DNA from: JALXDT01 sp964634755
GTDB taxonomy: Bacteria; Acidobacteriota; Aminicenantia; JAMOAD01
NCBI GenBank assembly: GCA_964634755.1
Contig: CAZWJH010000020.1
Location: 1-31,433, forward strand
Reading direction: 5' to 3'
DNA: 31,433 nucleotides
The translations under genes and the position numbers were made by a program. Below the pieces are notes generated by a model that saw nothing but the letters and a program-made list of their open reading frames with translations, searched no databases and was not told the DNA's origin. This document shows, in pieces, positions 16,869 to 25,194 of this stretch. Numbering within the stretch: the stretch's first letter is position 1; every line of letters starts with the position of its first letter.

Positions 16869-17774
16869 TCAAGAGCTTTCCTTTGGCTCAATGTAAATGT
16901 TCTTCACTTCTGAATGTTTTGATTTAATCCTTTTCTCGATTTCTTTTATTTTGTCATCTATGTAATCTATATCAAGTCCGTCTTTGAAGATTACTTCAAT
17001 GGCTGCAAGAATTGAATCAGAACCAAGCACCATTGTTTTTACCTGAGCAACTTTTTCAATCCCTTCTGTACTTTCCAATATATCAACTATATTTTTAATA
17101 ATATAGGATGGAGCTGCTCTTCCAACTATTAGGGATTTCATCTTTGCTCCGAGGCCAATTGACACTATTATGAGAAGCATTCCTATTAGAATAGAGCCGA
17201 TTGAGTCGAATATGGAGTTTTTAGTTAAAATGTACAATAAAGTTGAAATAAGAGCTATTGTTATCCCGGTAATTGCAGCACTGTCTTCAAAAAACACAAC
17301 AAGAAGTTCAGCCTTATAGCAGTTTTTCAATAACTCGATCAGGGAGCTATTTTTTCTGCTTTTGTGGATTTCCTTTTTTGCTTTTAAAAAGGAAAAGCCT
17401 TCTGCAATTAATGAAAAAAGTAAAACTCCGATAGCAACCCACGGTTCCTCAATTTTATGAGAGTGAACCAGTTTCTTTATTCCCTCAGAGAGAGAATAAA
17501 GACCTCCTAAAAGAAAGAGCATTACTGCAACAAGAAAAGACCAGAAATATTGCTCTCTATTGTATCCGAAAGGATGAATTTTGTCTTCTTTTTTTAAACT
17601 TCTTTTTAATCCTATTAGAAGTAATATTTGATTTCCTGTGTCAGCAAGAGAATGAATCGCCTCTGACAAAAGAGCGGATGAGTGAGTTATGAAGGATACT
17701 ATAAATTTGGCTGCCGCAATCGATAGGTTTGCCAAAAATGCAAATATCACAACTTTTATTGAATCCGCTTTCAT
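16869..17774 (-). CDS. Cation diffusion facilitator (CDF) metal transporter, ZnT9-like branch
   Basis: CDF proteins export divalent metals such as Zn2+ or Fe2+ in exchange for protons. This 301-residue member has about six membrane helices. The metal-site helix reads EAIHSLADTGNQ, with His41 and Asp45. The HPFGYNREQYFWSF block (67-80) resembles the SLC30A9/ZnT9-type branch. Acidic residues Glu163 and Asp164 in the next metal-site helix replace the more usual pattern. A C-terminal cytoplasmic dimerisation domain spans about 210-298. No Shine-Dalgarno precedes ATG 17774. Instead a promoter lies exactly one -10-to-start distance away, so the mRNA is probably leaderless. It heads the minus-strand operon with two lipoproteins and the protease/barrel protein. 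The metal cannot be told from sequence. Confidence 0.92.
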   Translation of the reverse strand: MKADSIKVVIFAFLANLSIAAAKFIVSFITHSSALLSEAIHSLADTGNQILLLIGLKRSLKKEDKIHPFGYNREQYFWSFLVAVMLFLLGGLYSLSEGIKKLVHSHKIEEPWVAIGVLLFSLIAEGFSFLKAKKEIHKSRKNSSLIELLKNCYKAELLVVFFEDSAAITGITIALISTLLYILTKNSIFDSIGSILIGMLLIIVSIGLGAKMKSLIVGRAAPSYIIKNIVDILESTEGIEKVAQVKTMVLGSDSILAAIEVIFKDGLDIDYIDDKIKEIEKRIKSKHSEVKNIYIEPKESS

Positions 17775-17809
17775 TCAAAAATAATATAATAATCCAGACT
17801 CTTCATCAA
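17772..17809 (-). promoter_or_regulatory. Leaderless promoter of the CDF operon
   Basis: On the minus strand, TTGATG (17804-17809) and TATTAT (17781-17786) are separated by 17 nt. Six nt (17775-17780) then lead to the ATG at 17774-17772, so the expected +1 is the A of ATG. No purine-rich Shine-Dalgarno lies upstream of the start. Confidence 0.65.
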
Positions 17810-17835
17810 GACTTCTTTTATTGTAACCAATATAG

Positions 17836-17910
17836 TGGTAAAATCTGAGCTGCAACATTTTTTAAGAGTTTTCGTATTTAAACAATAACTTAATGATACT
17901 ATAGCGGAGG
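17836..17910 (+). promoter_or_regulatory. Candidate extended -10 promoter and Shine-Dalgarno of the DUF5916 gene
   Basis: TGGTAAAAT (17836-17844) is an extended -10. RNA from about 17851 would have a leader of about 72 nt. GGAGG (17906-17910) lies 12 nt before the ATG, slightly far. A nearer TACTAT (17897-17902) would place the start inside the Shine-Dalgarno and is less likely. Confidence 0.35.
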
Positions 17911-17922
17911 AAAAAATCAGAA

Positions 17923-20103
17923 ATGGAAAGAAAAGATAATCTTTTGTTTTTCTCTTTTATTGTTTTATTTTTTGTTTATTATAATCTTTTCGGAGCTGTT
18001 AAAATAAAAGCTACTTTTGTTGAAAAAGGACCAAAAATAGATGGTATTTTGTCTGATCCTGTTTGGGTGAAGTCTCCTCTTTTTACTGAATTTAAAATGA
18101 TTGAGCCTGAAACAGGAATTGCTCCTTCTGAGAAAACTACATTGAGGATTCTTTATGATAGAGACAATCTTTATTTTGGAATTATGTGTTATGATGATAA
18201 GCCTGACAAAATTTCTGCCAACAGTATGAAAACCGATGAAAGGGGAAGATCAAATGATATTATAAGAATCCTTTTGGATACATTTCAGGATAGAAGGAAT
18301 GCTTATGTTTTCTTTGTTAATCCTAAGGGAGCAAGAAGTGATGGGCTTGCCTTTGGTGAACATTTTAGTTTGAATTGGGATGGTATTTGGGAAGCAAAGA
18401 CAAAGATTACAGAGGAAGGATGGAGTGTTGAAATAAAGATTTCCTTCAAAACTATTTCATTTAACCCTAAACTTAAAACATGGGGGTTAAATGTGGAAAG
18501 ATACATCCCGAGAAAGATGGAGGTCATAAGGCTTTCAGGAATTTCAAAAGATAGCTTTTTTTATAATCCAGCGGAAGCAGCTTCTCTCGAGGGTATTTCA
18601 AATATAAAACAGGGAAAAGGAATTACTATAAAACCTTATGGTATAGTAAGCTCAACAGAAGATTATGAATTTGGAGCAGAAAGAAAATACTCAATGGATG
18701 GTGGTTTTGATATTTATAAAAATTTCACCCCGAATTTAGTGGGTGTTTTTAGTTATAATACGGATTTTGCTGAGACAGAAGCTGACACAAGAAGGATAAA
18801 TCTTACGAGATTTTCTCTATACTTTCCTGAAAAGAGAAGTTTTTTTCTTGAGGGTTCTGAAATTTTTAGTTTTGGAATTGGTCTTCACAGATCTTTTGTC
18901 CCTTTTTTTAGCAGAAGAATAGGACTTTACAATGAAGAGCAAATCCCTATTCTTTTCGGAGCTAAAACATTCGGTAAGTTGGGAAATACTAATATTGCAT
19001 TTCTTGATGTTAAAACCAGAGAAACAACTTTAAGCGATGGTACTGTTTTTTCGAGTCAAAATTTTTTCGCCGGCAGAATTTATCAAAATATTTGGGATCA
19101 AAGTAAAGTCGGAATAATTTTCACAGATGGGGAACCCGGAAGCAATGGGCTTAATAGAATATTTGGAGTTGATTTTATATATCAGACCTCAAAATTGTTC
19201 GGGAAGAAAAACTTTGCTACAGGTTTTTGGGGTGTTTATAATTGGAATGAGATTAACGGAGGAAAACATTATGGATATGGATTTAAAATAGATTACCCAA
19301 ATGATTTAATTGATGCCTCAATAACCTATACATACTTTGGGGATTCACTTAATCCCGGCCTTGGTTTTTTACCCAGAAACAATATTCAAACATTGAGAGC
19401 TGGTTTGGATTTTCAACCAAGACCTGAGAAAGGATTAATAGGTAAACTTGTAAGACAATTCTTTTTCCAACTTTACGGGACGTTTTATTGGGATCTTTCG
19501 GGTAAAATGGAAACATGGATAATTTTCACAGCTCCTGTTAATTTAAGAACAGAATCCGGTGAGCATGTCGAGTTTAATGTTATGCCAAACTATGATGTTT
19601 TGCCTTATGATTTTGAAGTTGCAGAAGGAGTAATAATCCCTGCAGGCCCATATCATTATACAAGATATAGATTCGAATTTAATTCAGCATCATATAGAAA
19701 TTTAGTTTTTGATCTAAGTTACCGATTCGGAGAATTTTACAGTGGTCATATGGGAGATATGAATTTAAGGTTAACTTACAAATTGGATGGGTTTTTGAAT
19801 TTATCGTTAGAGGGAGAATTTATAAAAGGGAATTTACCTCAGGGTAAGTTTGATGAGAATTTATACAGAATAAAAGCTGATATATTTTTCTCACCTGATC
19901 TTGCGCTTTTAAATTATATTCAATATGATGATGTTTCAAAACAGTTGGGAGCAAATATAAGGTTTATGTGGAGGATTTCTCCGGGCAATAAACTTTTCAT
20001 TACATTTAATAAAAATTGGGAGCGAATCTGGGATCCGAGATCAAGATTTATACCTTTACAGGACAGACTTGTCTTTAAAATAGTTTATAGTGCACGACCA
20101 TAG
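17923..20103 (+). CDS. DUF5916 outer-membrane protein with N-terminal CBM9-like domain
   Basis: This 726-residue exported protein has a signal peptide of about 24 residues. Residues about 28-205 form a carbohydrate-binding family 9/DOMON-like sandwich, with KIDGILSDPVW near 38-48 and LRILYDRDNLYFGIMCYDD at about 68-86. From about 220 to the end is the DUF5916 domain, beginning FDIYKNFTPNLVGVFSYNTDF and containing ARG/ETEAD-type turns, the FFLEGSEIFSF block near 308-318, and many aromatic amphipathic strands ending in a beta-barrel-like VFKIVYSARP. Such proteins are common in Bacteroidota, Acidobacteriota and relatives, with unknown activity and a probable outer-membrane location. It is a single-gene unit divergent from the CDF operon. 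The family is secure, the role unknown. Confidence 0.85.
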   Translation: MERKDNLLFFSFIVLFFVYYNLFGAVKIKATFVEKGPKIDGILSDPVWVKSPLFTEFKMIEPETGIAPSEKTTLRILYDRDNLYFGIMCYDDKPDKISANSMKTDERGRSNDIIRILLDTFQDRRNAYVFFVNPKGARSDGLAFGEHFSLNWDGIWEAKTKITEEGWSVEIKISFKTISFNPKLKTWGLNVERYIPRKMEVIRLSGISKDSFFYNPAEAASLEGISNIKQGKGITIKPYGIVSSTEDYEFGAERKYSMDGGFDIYKNFTPNLVGVFSYNTDFAETEADTRRINLTRFSLYFPEKRSFFLEGSEIFSFGIGLHRSFVPFFSRRIGLYNEEQIPILFGAKTFGKLGNTNIAFLDVKTRETTLSDGTVFSSQNFFAGRIYQNIWDQSKVGIIFTDGEPGSNGLNRIFGVDFIYQTSKLFGKKNFATGFWGVYNWNEINGGKHYGYGFKIDYPNDLIDASITYTYFGDSLNPGLGFLPRNNIQTLRAGLDFQPRPEKGLIGKLVRQFFFQLYGTFYWDLSGKMETWIIFTAPVNLRTESGEHVEFNVMPNYDVLPYDFEVAEGVIIPAGPYHYTRYRFEFNSASYRNLVFDLSYRFGEFYSGHMGDMNLRLTYKLDGFLNLSLEGEFIKGNLPQGKFDENLYRIKADIFFSPDLALLNYIQYDDVSKQLGANIRFMWRISPGNKLFITFNKNWERIWDPRSRFIPLQDRLVFKIVYSARP

Positions 20104-20169
20104 TTTAAAGAGTAAAAGTAATTTCAGTTAGTTCAAGCAGATCCTCTTAGAGTTTTATTAAAACCTGAT

Positions 20170-20225
20170 TTGTTTTTTAAAAAAAGCTGTATTAAAATAA
20201 GGTGTTTTACATTGTTTAAAGAGGG
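20170..20225 (+). promoter_or_regulatory. Promoter and Shine-Dalgarno of leuS
   Basis: TTGTTT (20170-20175) and TAAAAT (20193-20198) are 17 nt apart. RNA from about 20205 would have a leader of about 29 nt carrying AAAGAGGG (20218-20225), 8 nt before the ATG. No T-box leader fits in this 130-nt gap. Confidence 0.5.
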
Positions 20226-20233
20226 TAATTGAG

Positions 20234-22711
20234 ATGAGTAAAAAGAAAGAAATACCTTATGATTTTAAAAAGACTGAAGAAAAATGGCAAAAAATTTGGG
20301 AAGAAGAAAAAATCTTTGAGGCAAAGGAAGATAATTCAAAGCCTAAATACTATTGTCTTGAAATGTTCCCTTACCCTTCCGGGAAAATTCATATGGGACA
20401 TGTGAGAAATTATTCTATAGGTGATGTTATCGCAAGATTTAAAATAATGCAGGGATATTCTGTTCTTCATCCGATCGGCTGGGATGCTCTTGGTTTACCT
20501 GCTGAAAATGCCGCAATTAAAAGAGGTCTTCATCCTGAAAAGTGGACAAGAGAAAATATTGATTATATGAAAGGGCAATTAAAAAGATTGGGATTTTCCT
20601 ATGATTGGAATAGAGAGCTTGCCACTTGCGATGAAGAATATTATAAATGGAACCAGTGGCTTTTTCTTAAAATGCTTGAAAAAGGAAAAGCTTATAAAAA
20701 GAAAAGCTGGGTTAACTGGTGTCCTTCATGTCATACTGTTCTTGCTAATGAGCAGGTTATAGATGGGAAATGTTGGAGATGTGGCTCTGAAGTGGAGCAA
20801 AAAGAGCTTTCACAATGGTTTTTGAAGATAACTGATTATGCCGAGGAGCTTCTGGAAGGTCATGAGGAGCTTAAAAAATGGCCTGAAAAAGTTTTGTTAA
20901 TGCAAAAAAACTGGATCGGAAAAAGTAAAGGAAGTGAAGTTGTATTTCATTCGGATGATCTGGATTATGATATCTCCATATTTACAACAAGAATAGATAC
21001 TATTTACGGAGCTACCTTTTTAGCAATCTCAGCAATGCATCCTCTTGTTGGGAAAATAATAGAAAAAGCTGAAAATGGCAATGAAATAAAAAAATGGGTT
21101 GACGAAGTCGTAAGGGAGTTAAAGTTTAAAAAAGACGAAGAGCCTGAGAAAAAAGGAATATTTTCGGGTTTTTATGCAATAAATCCTTACAATGGGGAAA
21201 AAGTTCAAATCTGGATTACAAATTATGTTTTAATGGAATACGGAACAGGGGCCATTATGGCTGTTCCAGCCCACGATGAAAGAGATTTTGAATTTGCAAA
21301 AAAGTATAACATACCTATTAAAGTGGTAATTGTTCCTGAAAAGGATAAAATAATAAAAGCGGATGAGTTGGAGGAAGCTTACACAGAAAAAGGTTATTTG
21401 ATAAATTCAGGGCCTTTTACTGGTATGAATTTTAAAGAAGCTTTTGAAGCAATGAACAAGTATGCTAAAGAAAAAGGTTTTGGTGGCGAGAAAGTAAACT
21501 ACAGACTAAGAGACTGGGGGATTTCAAGACAGCGCTATTGGGGAACTCCGATTCCTGTAATAAATTGCCCGAACTGCGGCATTGTTCCGGTAAAGGAAGA
21601 AGATCTTCCAGTAAAACTTCCTGTTGATATAGAATTTAAAGGAATTACAGGTAATCCTCTTGATAAATCTGAAAGCTTTGTTAAAGTAAAGTGTCCTGTC
21701 TGCGGTGCTGATGCAAGGAGAGAAACCGATACAATGGATACTTTCTTTGACTCCTCCTGGTACTTTTTAAGATACACATCTCCCCGTGAGGATAAGGCAA
21801 TGTTTAATAAGGAGAAAGCCAAGTACTGGATGCCGGTTGATATATACATAGGCGGAGTTGAGCATGCGATTTTACATCTTATTTATTCACGATTTTTTAC
21901 AAAATTTATAAGGGATCTTGGTTTAACTGATATAAATGAACCTTTTCCGCATCTTTTAACTCAAGGAATGGTTACAAAAGATGGTTCTGCTATGTCAAAG
22001 TCAAAGGGAAATGTTGTGGATCCGGATGATATGATTAAAAAGTACGGAGCTGATACTGTAAGACTTTTTATGCTATTTACAGCTCCCCCTGAAAAGGACC
22101 TTGAGTGGAGTGAAGCAGGGATTGAAGGAAGCTTCAGATTCGTTAATAAAATATGGAAGCTTGCTGTTTCTAATCTTGACGTTTTTGAGCTTGAAGGTAA
22201 GTCTGATAAATATATTGAAGTAAAAAGGAAGATACATCAAACAATAAAAAAGGTGACAGAGGATATAGCAGAAAGATATCATTTTAATACTGCGATTGCT
22301 TCAATTATGGAACTCTACAATATGGTAAGCACCAATTTGCAGAAACTCAGAAGTGATGAGGAAGGTAAAAAAATTCTGAGAGAAGCAATAGAGTCCATTA
22401 TAATGCTTATGTCTCCGTTTACACCTCATTTTACAGAGGAACTATGGGAGATTACAGGGCATAAGAAAAAACTTCTTGATTCCGAATGGCCCAAATATGA
22501 TGAAAAATATCTTGTTGCTAATAACTTTACCCTTGTTGTTCAAATAAATGGTAAGATAAGGGCAAGAATGGAGCTTGAGAGAGGAATTGATGAAGAAAAG
22601 GTCAAGGAAATAGTTCTTTCTGATAATAAGGTTAAACAGTGGATAAATGGCAAAGAAATAAAGAAATTTATTTACATAAAAGAGAAGATTGTTTCAATTT
22701 TCGTAAAATAA
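20234..22711 (+). CDS. leuS: Leucyl-tRNA synthetase
   Basis: This class I synthetase charges tRNA-Leu with leucine. It is 825 residues and complete. The HIGH motif is HMGH (53-56) and the KMSKS motif is MSKSK (587-591). A first zinc-finger-like module uses Cys163, Cys166, Cys180 and Cys183. A second set, Cys445, Cys448, Cys487 and Cys490, lies in the insertion after DWGISRQRYWG. The CP1 editing domain (about 225-420) retains the threonine-rich TTRIDT (251-256) and the VPAHDERD motif (344-351), so post-transfer editing should work. The C-terminal anticodon-binding and tail domains are present. It is monocistronic, with a good Shine-Dalgarno, and its stop abuts the stop of the convergent SagB-type gene with no intergenic space. 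Confidence 0.97.
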   Translation: MSKKKEIPYDFKKTEEKWQKIWEEEKIFEAKEDNSKPKYYCLEMFPYPSGKIHMGHVRNYSIGDVIARFKIMQGYSVLHPIGWDALGLPAENAAIKRGLHPEKWTRENIDYMKGQLKRLGFSYDWNRELATCDEEYYKWNQWLFLKMLEKGKAYKKKSWVNWCPSCHTVLANEQVIDGKCWRCGSEVEQKELSQWFLKITDYAEELLEGHEELKKWPEKVLLMQKNWIGKSKGSEVVFHSDDLDYDISIFTTRIDTIYGATFLAISAMHPLVGKIIEKAENGNEIKKWVDEVVRELKFKKDEEPEKKGIFSGFYAINPYNGEKVQIWITNYVLMEYGTGAIMAVPAHDERDFEFAKKYNIPIKVVIVPEKDKIIKADELEEAYTEKGYLINSGPFTGMNFKEAFEAMNKYAKEKGFGGEKVNYRLRDWGISRQRYWGTPIPVINCPNCGIVPVKEEDLPVKLPVDIEFKGITGNPLDKSESFVKVKCPVCGADARRETDTMDTFFDSSWYFLRYTSPREDKAMFNKEKAKYWMPVDIYIGGVEHAILHLIYSRFFTKFIRDLGLTDINEPFPHLLTQGMVTKDGSAMSKSKGNVVDPDDMIKKYGADTVRLFMLFTAPPEKDLEWSEAGIEGSFRFVNKIWKLAVSNLDVFELEGKSDKYIEVKRKIHQTIKKVTEDIAERYHFNTAIASIMELYNMVSTNLQKLRSDEEGKKILREAIESIIMLMSPFTPHFTEELWEITGHKKKLLDSEWPKYDEKYLVANNFTLVVQINGKIRARMELERGIDEEKVKEIVLSDNKVKQWINGKEIKKFIYIKEKIVSIFVK

Positions 22712-22718
22712 TTATTTT
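22705..22718. terminator. AT-only palindrome at the leuS/sagB convergent junction
   Basis: AAAATAATTATTTT is a perfect 14-bp palindrome centred exactly between the two opposing stop codons (22709-22711 and 22712-22714). It is followed by T-rich sequence on the leuS strand. As a hairpin it would be weak, with no G-C pair and no loop. It might act as a poor bidirectional terminator. Confidence 0.3.
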
Positions 22719-23404
22719 TTATTGTTAATAGTTCCTATTGAATGAGCAAGAACTACAAAAGTCTCTTCTCCTTTTATATTGAGGAAATTTTTAAAACCTT
22801 TGTCTGCGAAAGCTCCGATTGCACAACTCCCGAGATTCAAGTATGTGGAAGAAAGATAGATGTTTGATGAGATATAAGAGGCATCCATTAAAACATAGCG
22901 AATGCCTCTTTCTCCGTACCTGTATGTGCTTCTTAACGACCTTGCTACTAATATTATTAGTACGGAAGCTTTTTTAATAAATTCCTGCTCTATGCAAATT
23001 TCGTAGAGCTCTTCTCTGAAATCGCCCTTTGAAAGAAGCTCAAGTTGAAACTTTGTGTCATTGTATTTGTATAAGCCTTTTTCAAGGTTTTCCGCATTAA
23101 ATACAGCTACATAAATATCTATCGGATATTTGGCTCCAGCTGAGGGATAGGTTCTGAGCTTTTGTCCCATTCTCTCCCCAGAGATAGAAGATGCTGAGTA
23201 TAGGATAAAAGATAATTGTTCAAGAGATAATGGCTCATCTGTATATTCTCTTATGGATCTTCTTTTGCTTATAAGATCAATAAAAAAATCTTCTGATATC
23301 GGTGATACCAATTTTGTTTTTTTTAATGTTTTTTGAAACTTTAAAGGCTCTATCTTTAAATCTATTTTTATGGAACTCTCTTTTATAAATTTTTCACCTA
23401 TCAT
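22712..23404 (-). CDS. SagB-type nitroreductase-family FMN oxidoreductase
   Basis: This 230-residue protein of the nitroreductase fold is closest in motif to the SagB-type dehydrogenase subfamily. It has an SKRRSIREYTDEPLSLEQL FMN phosphate-site segment (46-64) and RTYPSAGAKYPIDIYVAV (84-101), where SagB proteins carry the PSaGaryp pattern. DASYISSNIYL with LGSCAIGAF follows near the end. SagB enzymes oxidise azolines in peptide natural products, but many members stand alone with unknown substrates. No cyclodehydratase or precursor peptide gene is nearby, so I do not infer a biosynthetic role. It overlaps the epimerase stop by 11 nt and lacks a good Shine-Dalgarno, so it is probably translated by coupling. 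It is the last gene of the minus-strand operon. Confidence 0.85.
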   Translation of the reverse strand: MIGEKFIKESSIKIDLKIEPLKFQKTLKKTKLVSPISEDFFIDLISKRRSIREYTDEPLSLEQLSFILYSASSISGERMGQKLRTYPSAGAKYPIDIYVAVFNAENLEKGLYKYNDTKFQLELLSKGDFREELYEICIEQEFIKKASVLIILVARSLRSTYRYGERGIRYVLMDASYISSNIYLSSTYLNLGSCAIGAFADKGFKNFLNIKGEETFVVLAHSIGTINNKK

Positions 23405-24320
23405 AGTATTTTACCATATCTTTAATTCCTTCTTCGAGAGGATACTTGGGTTTCCATCCTAAAATATGCATTGCTTTTTCATTTCTCAAACAACTTCTTC
23501 TGATATCACCTAATCTTGGAGGATATATTTTATACTCTGATTTACTATTTAATATTTTCTTCATAATAAGAAAAAGATCAAGAGTTTTTGTTTCTTTACA
23601 TGTTGAAATATTGATCTCTTCAAAATCCCCTTTTTCAAGGGCCAAAAGATTCGCTTCTGCAACATCTTTGACATAGACATAATCCCTTATCATGCCATCA
23701 TATACATCAGGAAATGAGTATATTATTATCTCTTCATCTTTCTTCATCTTTTCCATAAAAATTGATATAACACCTGCCTCTCCTTGAGGAATTTGTCTTG
23801 GACCGTAAACATTCGCATATCTTAAAATAACATATTTTAGATCATTTGAACTTGAAAAATATTTAATAAAATACTCTGCGGAAAGTTTTGATACTGCATA
23901 GGGAGAAAGGGGAAAAGGTATTGCATCTTCTGTATATGGATAATAATCTGTATCTCCGTAGATTGCTCCTCCTGTGGAGGCAAAAATAAATCTTTTCACC
24001 CCTTTTTTAATGGCAGCCATTAAGAGATTTATTACACCTTTTATATTAACATCAGCGTCAAAGTCCGGTTTTTTCACTGATTCAGGAACCGAAATTTGAG
24101 CTGCTTGATGATTAATAACATCAATTTTTTCTTGCTCAAGTATGATTTCTATTTCTTTACTCCTTATGTCCATCGGGTAGAATTTTGCTTTGGGATTAAG
24201 ATTCTCAATCCTTCCTGAGTAAAGATTATCAATAACAACAACACTATGCCCTTCTTCAATATATTTATCAACTATATGAGAACCGATAAAACCAGCTCCG
24301 CCTGTGACTAAAATCTTCAT
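23394..24320 (-). CDS. galE: NAD-dependent sugar epimerase (UDP-glucose 4-epimerase-like)
   Basis: This is an extended short-chain dehydrogenase/reductase of 308 residues that interconverts or modifies nucleotide sugars. The Rossmann motif GGAGFIGS is at 7-14, the acidic NAD ribose contact at Asp31 (VVIDNLYSG), and the catalytic set is Ser115/Thr116 with Tyr141 and Lys145 (SPYAVSK). RYANVYGPRQ near 172-181 is typical of GalE-type epimerases of bacteria and archaea. Length is usual. The start has a strong Shine-Dalgarno (GAGGAGG on the minus strand just upstream). The exact sugar substrate is not determined, so galE is a family-level symbol. It lies between the DUF1232 gene and the SagB-type gene. 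Confidence 0.88.
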   Translation of the reverse strand: MKILVTGGAGFIGSHIVDKYIEEGHSVVVIDNLYSGRIENLNPKAKFYPMDIRSKEIEIILEQEKIDVINHQAAQISVPESVKKPDFDADVNIKGVINLLMAAIKKGVKRFIFASTGGAIYGDTDYYPYTEDAIPFPLSPYAVSKLSAEYFIKYFSSSNDLKYVILRYANVYGPRQIPQGEAGVISIFMEKMKKDEEIIIYSFPDVYDGMIRDYVYVKDVAEANLLALEKGDFEEINISTCKETKTLDLFLIMKKILNSKSEYKIYPPRLGDIRRSCLRNEKAMHILGWKPKYPLEEGIKDMVKYYDR

Positions 24321-24331
24321 TCTTTACCTCC

Positions 24332-24829
24332 TCATTTTTTATTTTCTTTCATAAATTTTAATATGCCTTTCGGAAGCTCTGACGCAAATTCATTTATAAG
24401 AAAAACGATTTTCCTTATTTGCTCAAACACATCTGATTTCCCAGGCCAATATTCGGAAATTTTGTTTAAAACAATAGGATCTTTGCCATTAATTATTCTA
24501 TTCAAAATAATAACAGTAACTAAAAGGTCATCTACTAAGCCGGCAACAGGGACAAAATCTGGAATAATGTCAATAGGAGAAATTAGATAGGCAAGAGCTA
24601 TTCCTATTAAGCTTTTCGTTCTTTTTGGCACTTCTCTGTCAAAAAGCAGTTTTATCAAGAGATAAACAATATCTGGTAGTACAACAAGATACTCCGTAAA
24701 TTTTCCTACCCATCCTTGAGTTTTTCTGTTCAATTCTCCACTACTTACCCATCTCATTATTTTTGCTCTTATCTTTTTATAAAAATCTTCATATTCTTCT
24801 TTTTTTCTTAATTGTAATTTAGAGCCCAT
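24332..24829 (-). CDS. YkvA-type DUF1232 membrane protein
   Basis: This 165-residue protein has the DUF1232 (YkvA) core near 82-120: KRTKSLIGIALAYLISPIDI, then PDFVPVAGLVDDLLV. It has an amphipathic/hydrophobic hairpin and a basic N-terminus. DUF1232 proteins are small, probably membrane-associated, and have no agreed function. The N-terminal 60 residues, with basic and aromatic residues, are an extension beyond the core domain. A strong Shine-Dalgarno (AGGGAGGT) precedes the ATG, and the upstream lipoprotein stop is 2 nt away, so it is in the same operon. The domain is clear. Confidence 0.82.
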   Translation of the reverse strand: MGSKLQLRKKEEYEDFYKKIRAKIMRWVSSGELNRKTQGWVGKFTEYLVVLPDIVYLLIKLLFDREVPKRTKSLIGIALAYLISPIDIIPDFVPVAGLVDDLLVTVIILNRIINGKDPIVLNKISEYWPGKSDVFEQIRKIVFLINEFASELPKGILKFMKENKK

Positions 24830-24831
24830 CT

Positions 24832-25194
24832 TTACCTCCCTTTTGAATTTATTTGAATCCTTGTTAATTTATTTTCCTCCTCAGCAATCCACCCGGTTGC
24901 CCAGTAATAATAATCTCCGTCATAAAGGGTAATTGTTTTGCTATCATAGTAATTATCGAAACCCACCGGTTGAGCATATAACTCTATTGTCCTCCATGAC
25001 CCCGGAGATAGACTGTTCCATGTGATTTCAAATAGAGAAGAAGTATTGGGGGGAATAGTATCACTGTATCCTGCTACTGTTACTTCAATGTTAATATTCC
25101 CTTCATTCCCTACCTCAACAGTTGCCTTTCTTTTACAAGATGCAAAAGCAAGAATTGTGCTTAAAAGGAGAATACTTAGTATTTTCTTTTTCAT
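24832..25194 (-). CDS. Small predicted lipoprotein of unknown function
   Basis: This 120-residue protein has a signal of about 19 residues and the lipobox FASC (Cys20), followed by KRK. The mature part (about 100 residues) reads as a single beta-sandwich-like domain: IEVTVAGYSDTIPPNTSSLF, then a GSWRTIELYAQP strand and a YDGDYYYWATGW segment. I recognise no family. The NIEVTVAGYSDTIPPNTSS pattern (solvent-exposed strand, then Pro/Asn/Ser turn) recalls small secreted domains that display charged edges. A strong Shine-Dalgarno (GGGAGGAAG) precedes it, and its ATG overlaps the glycerate kinase stop by 4 nt, so it is expressed with that gene. Confidence 0.75.
   Translation of the reverse strand: MKKKILSILLLSTILAFASCKRKATVEVGNEGNINIEVTVAGYSDTIPPNTSSLFEITWNSLSPGSWRTIELYAQPVGFDNYYDSKTITLYDGDYYYWATGWIAEEENKLTRIQINSKGR

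Noticed and set aside
20104..20233. T-box or other riboswitch before leuS
   Set aside because: The gap is only 130 nt, contains a promoter close to the gene, and shows no specifier loop, T-box sequence or terminator/antiterminator pair.
21535..21849. 104-residue open frame on the - strand inside leuS
   Set aside because: It is antisense to conserved LeuRS sequence and shows no independent promoter or Shine-Dalgarno.
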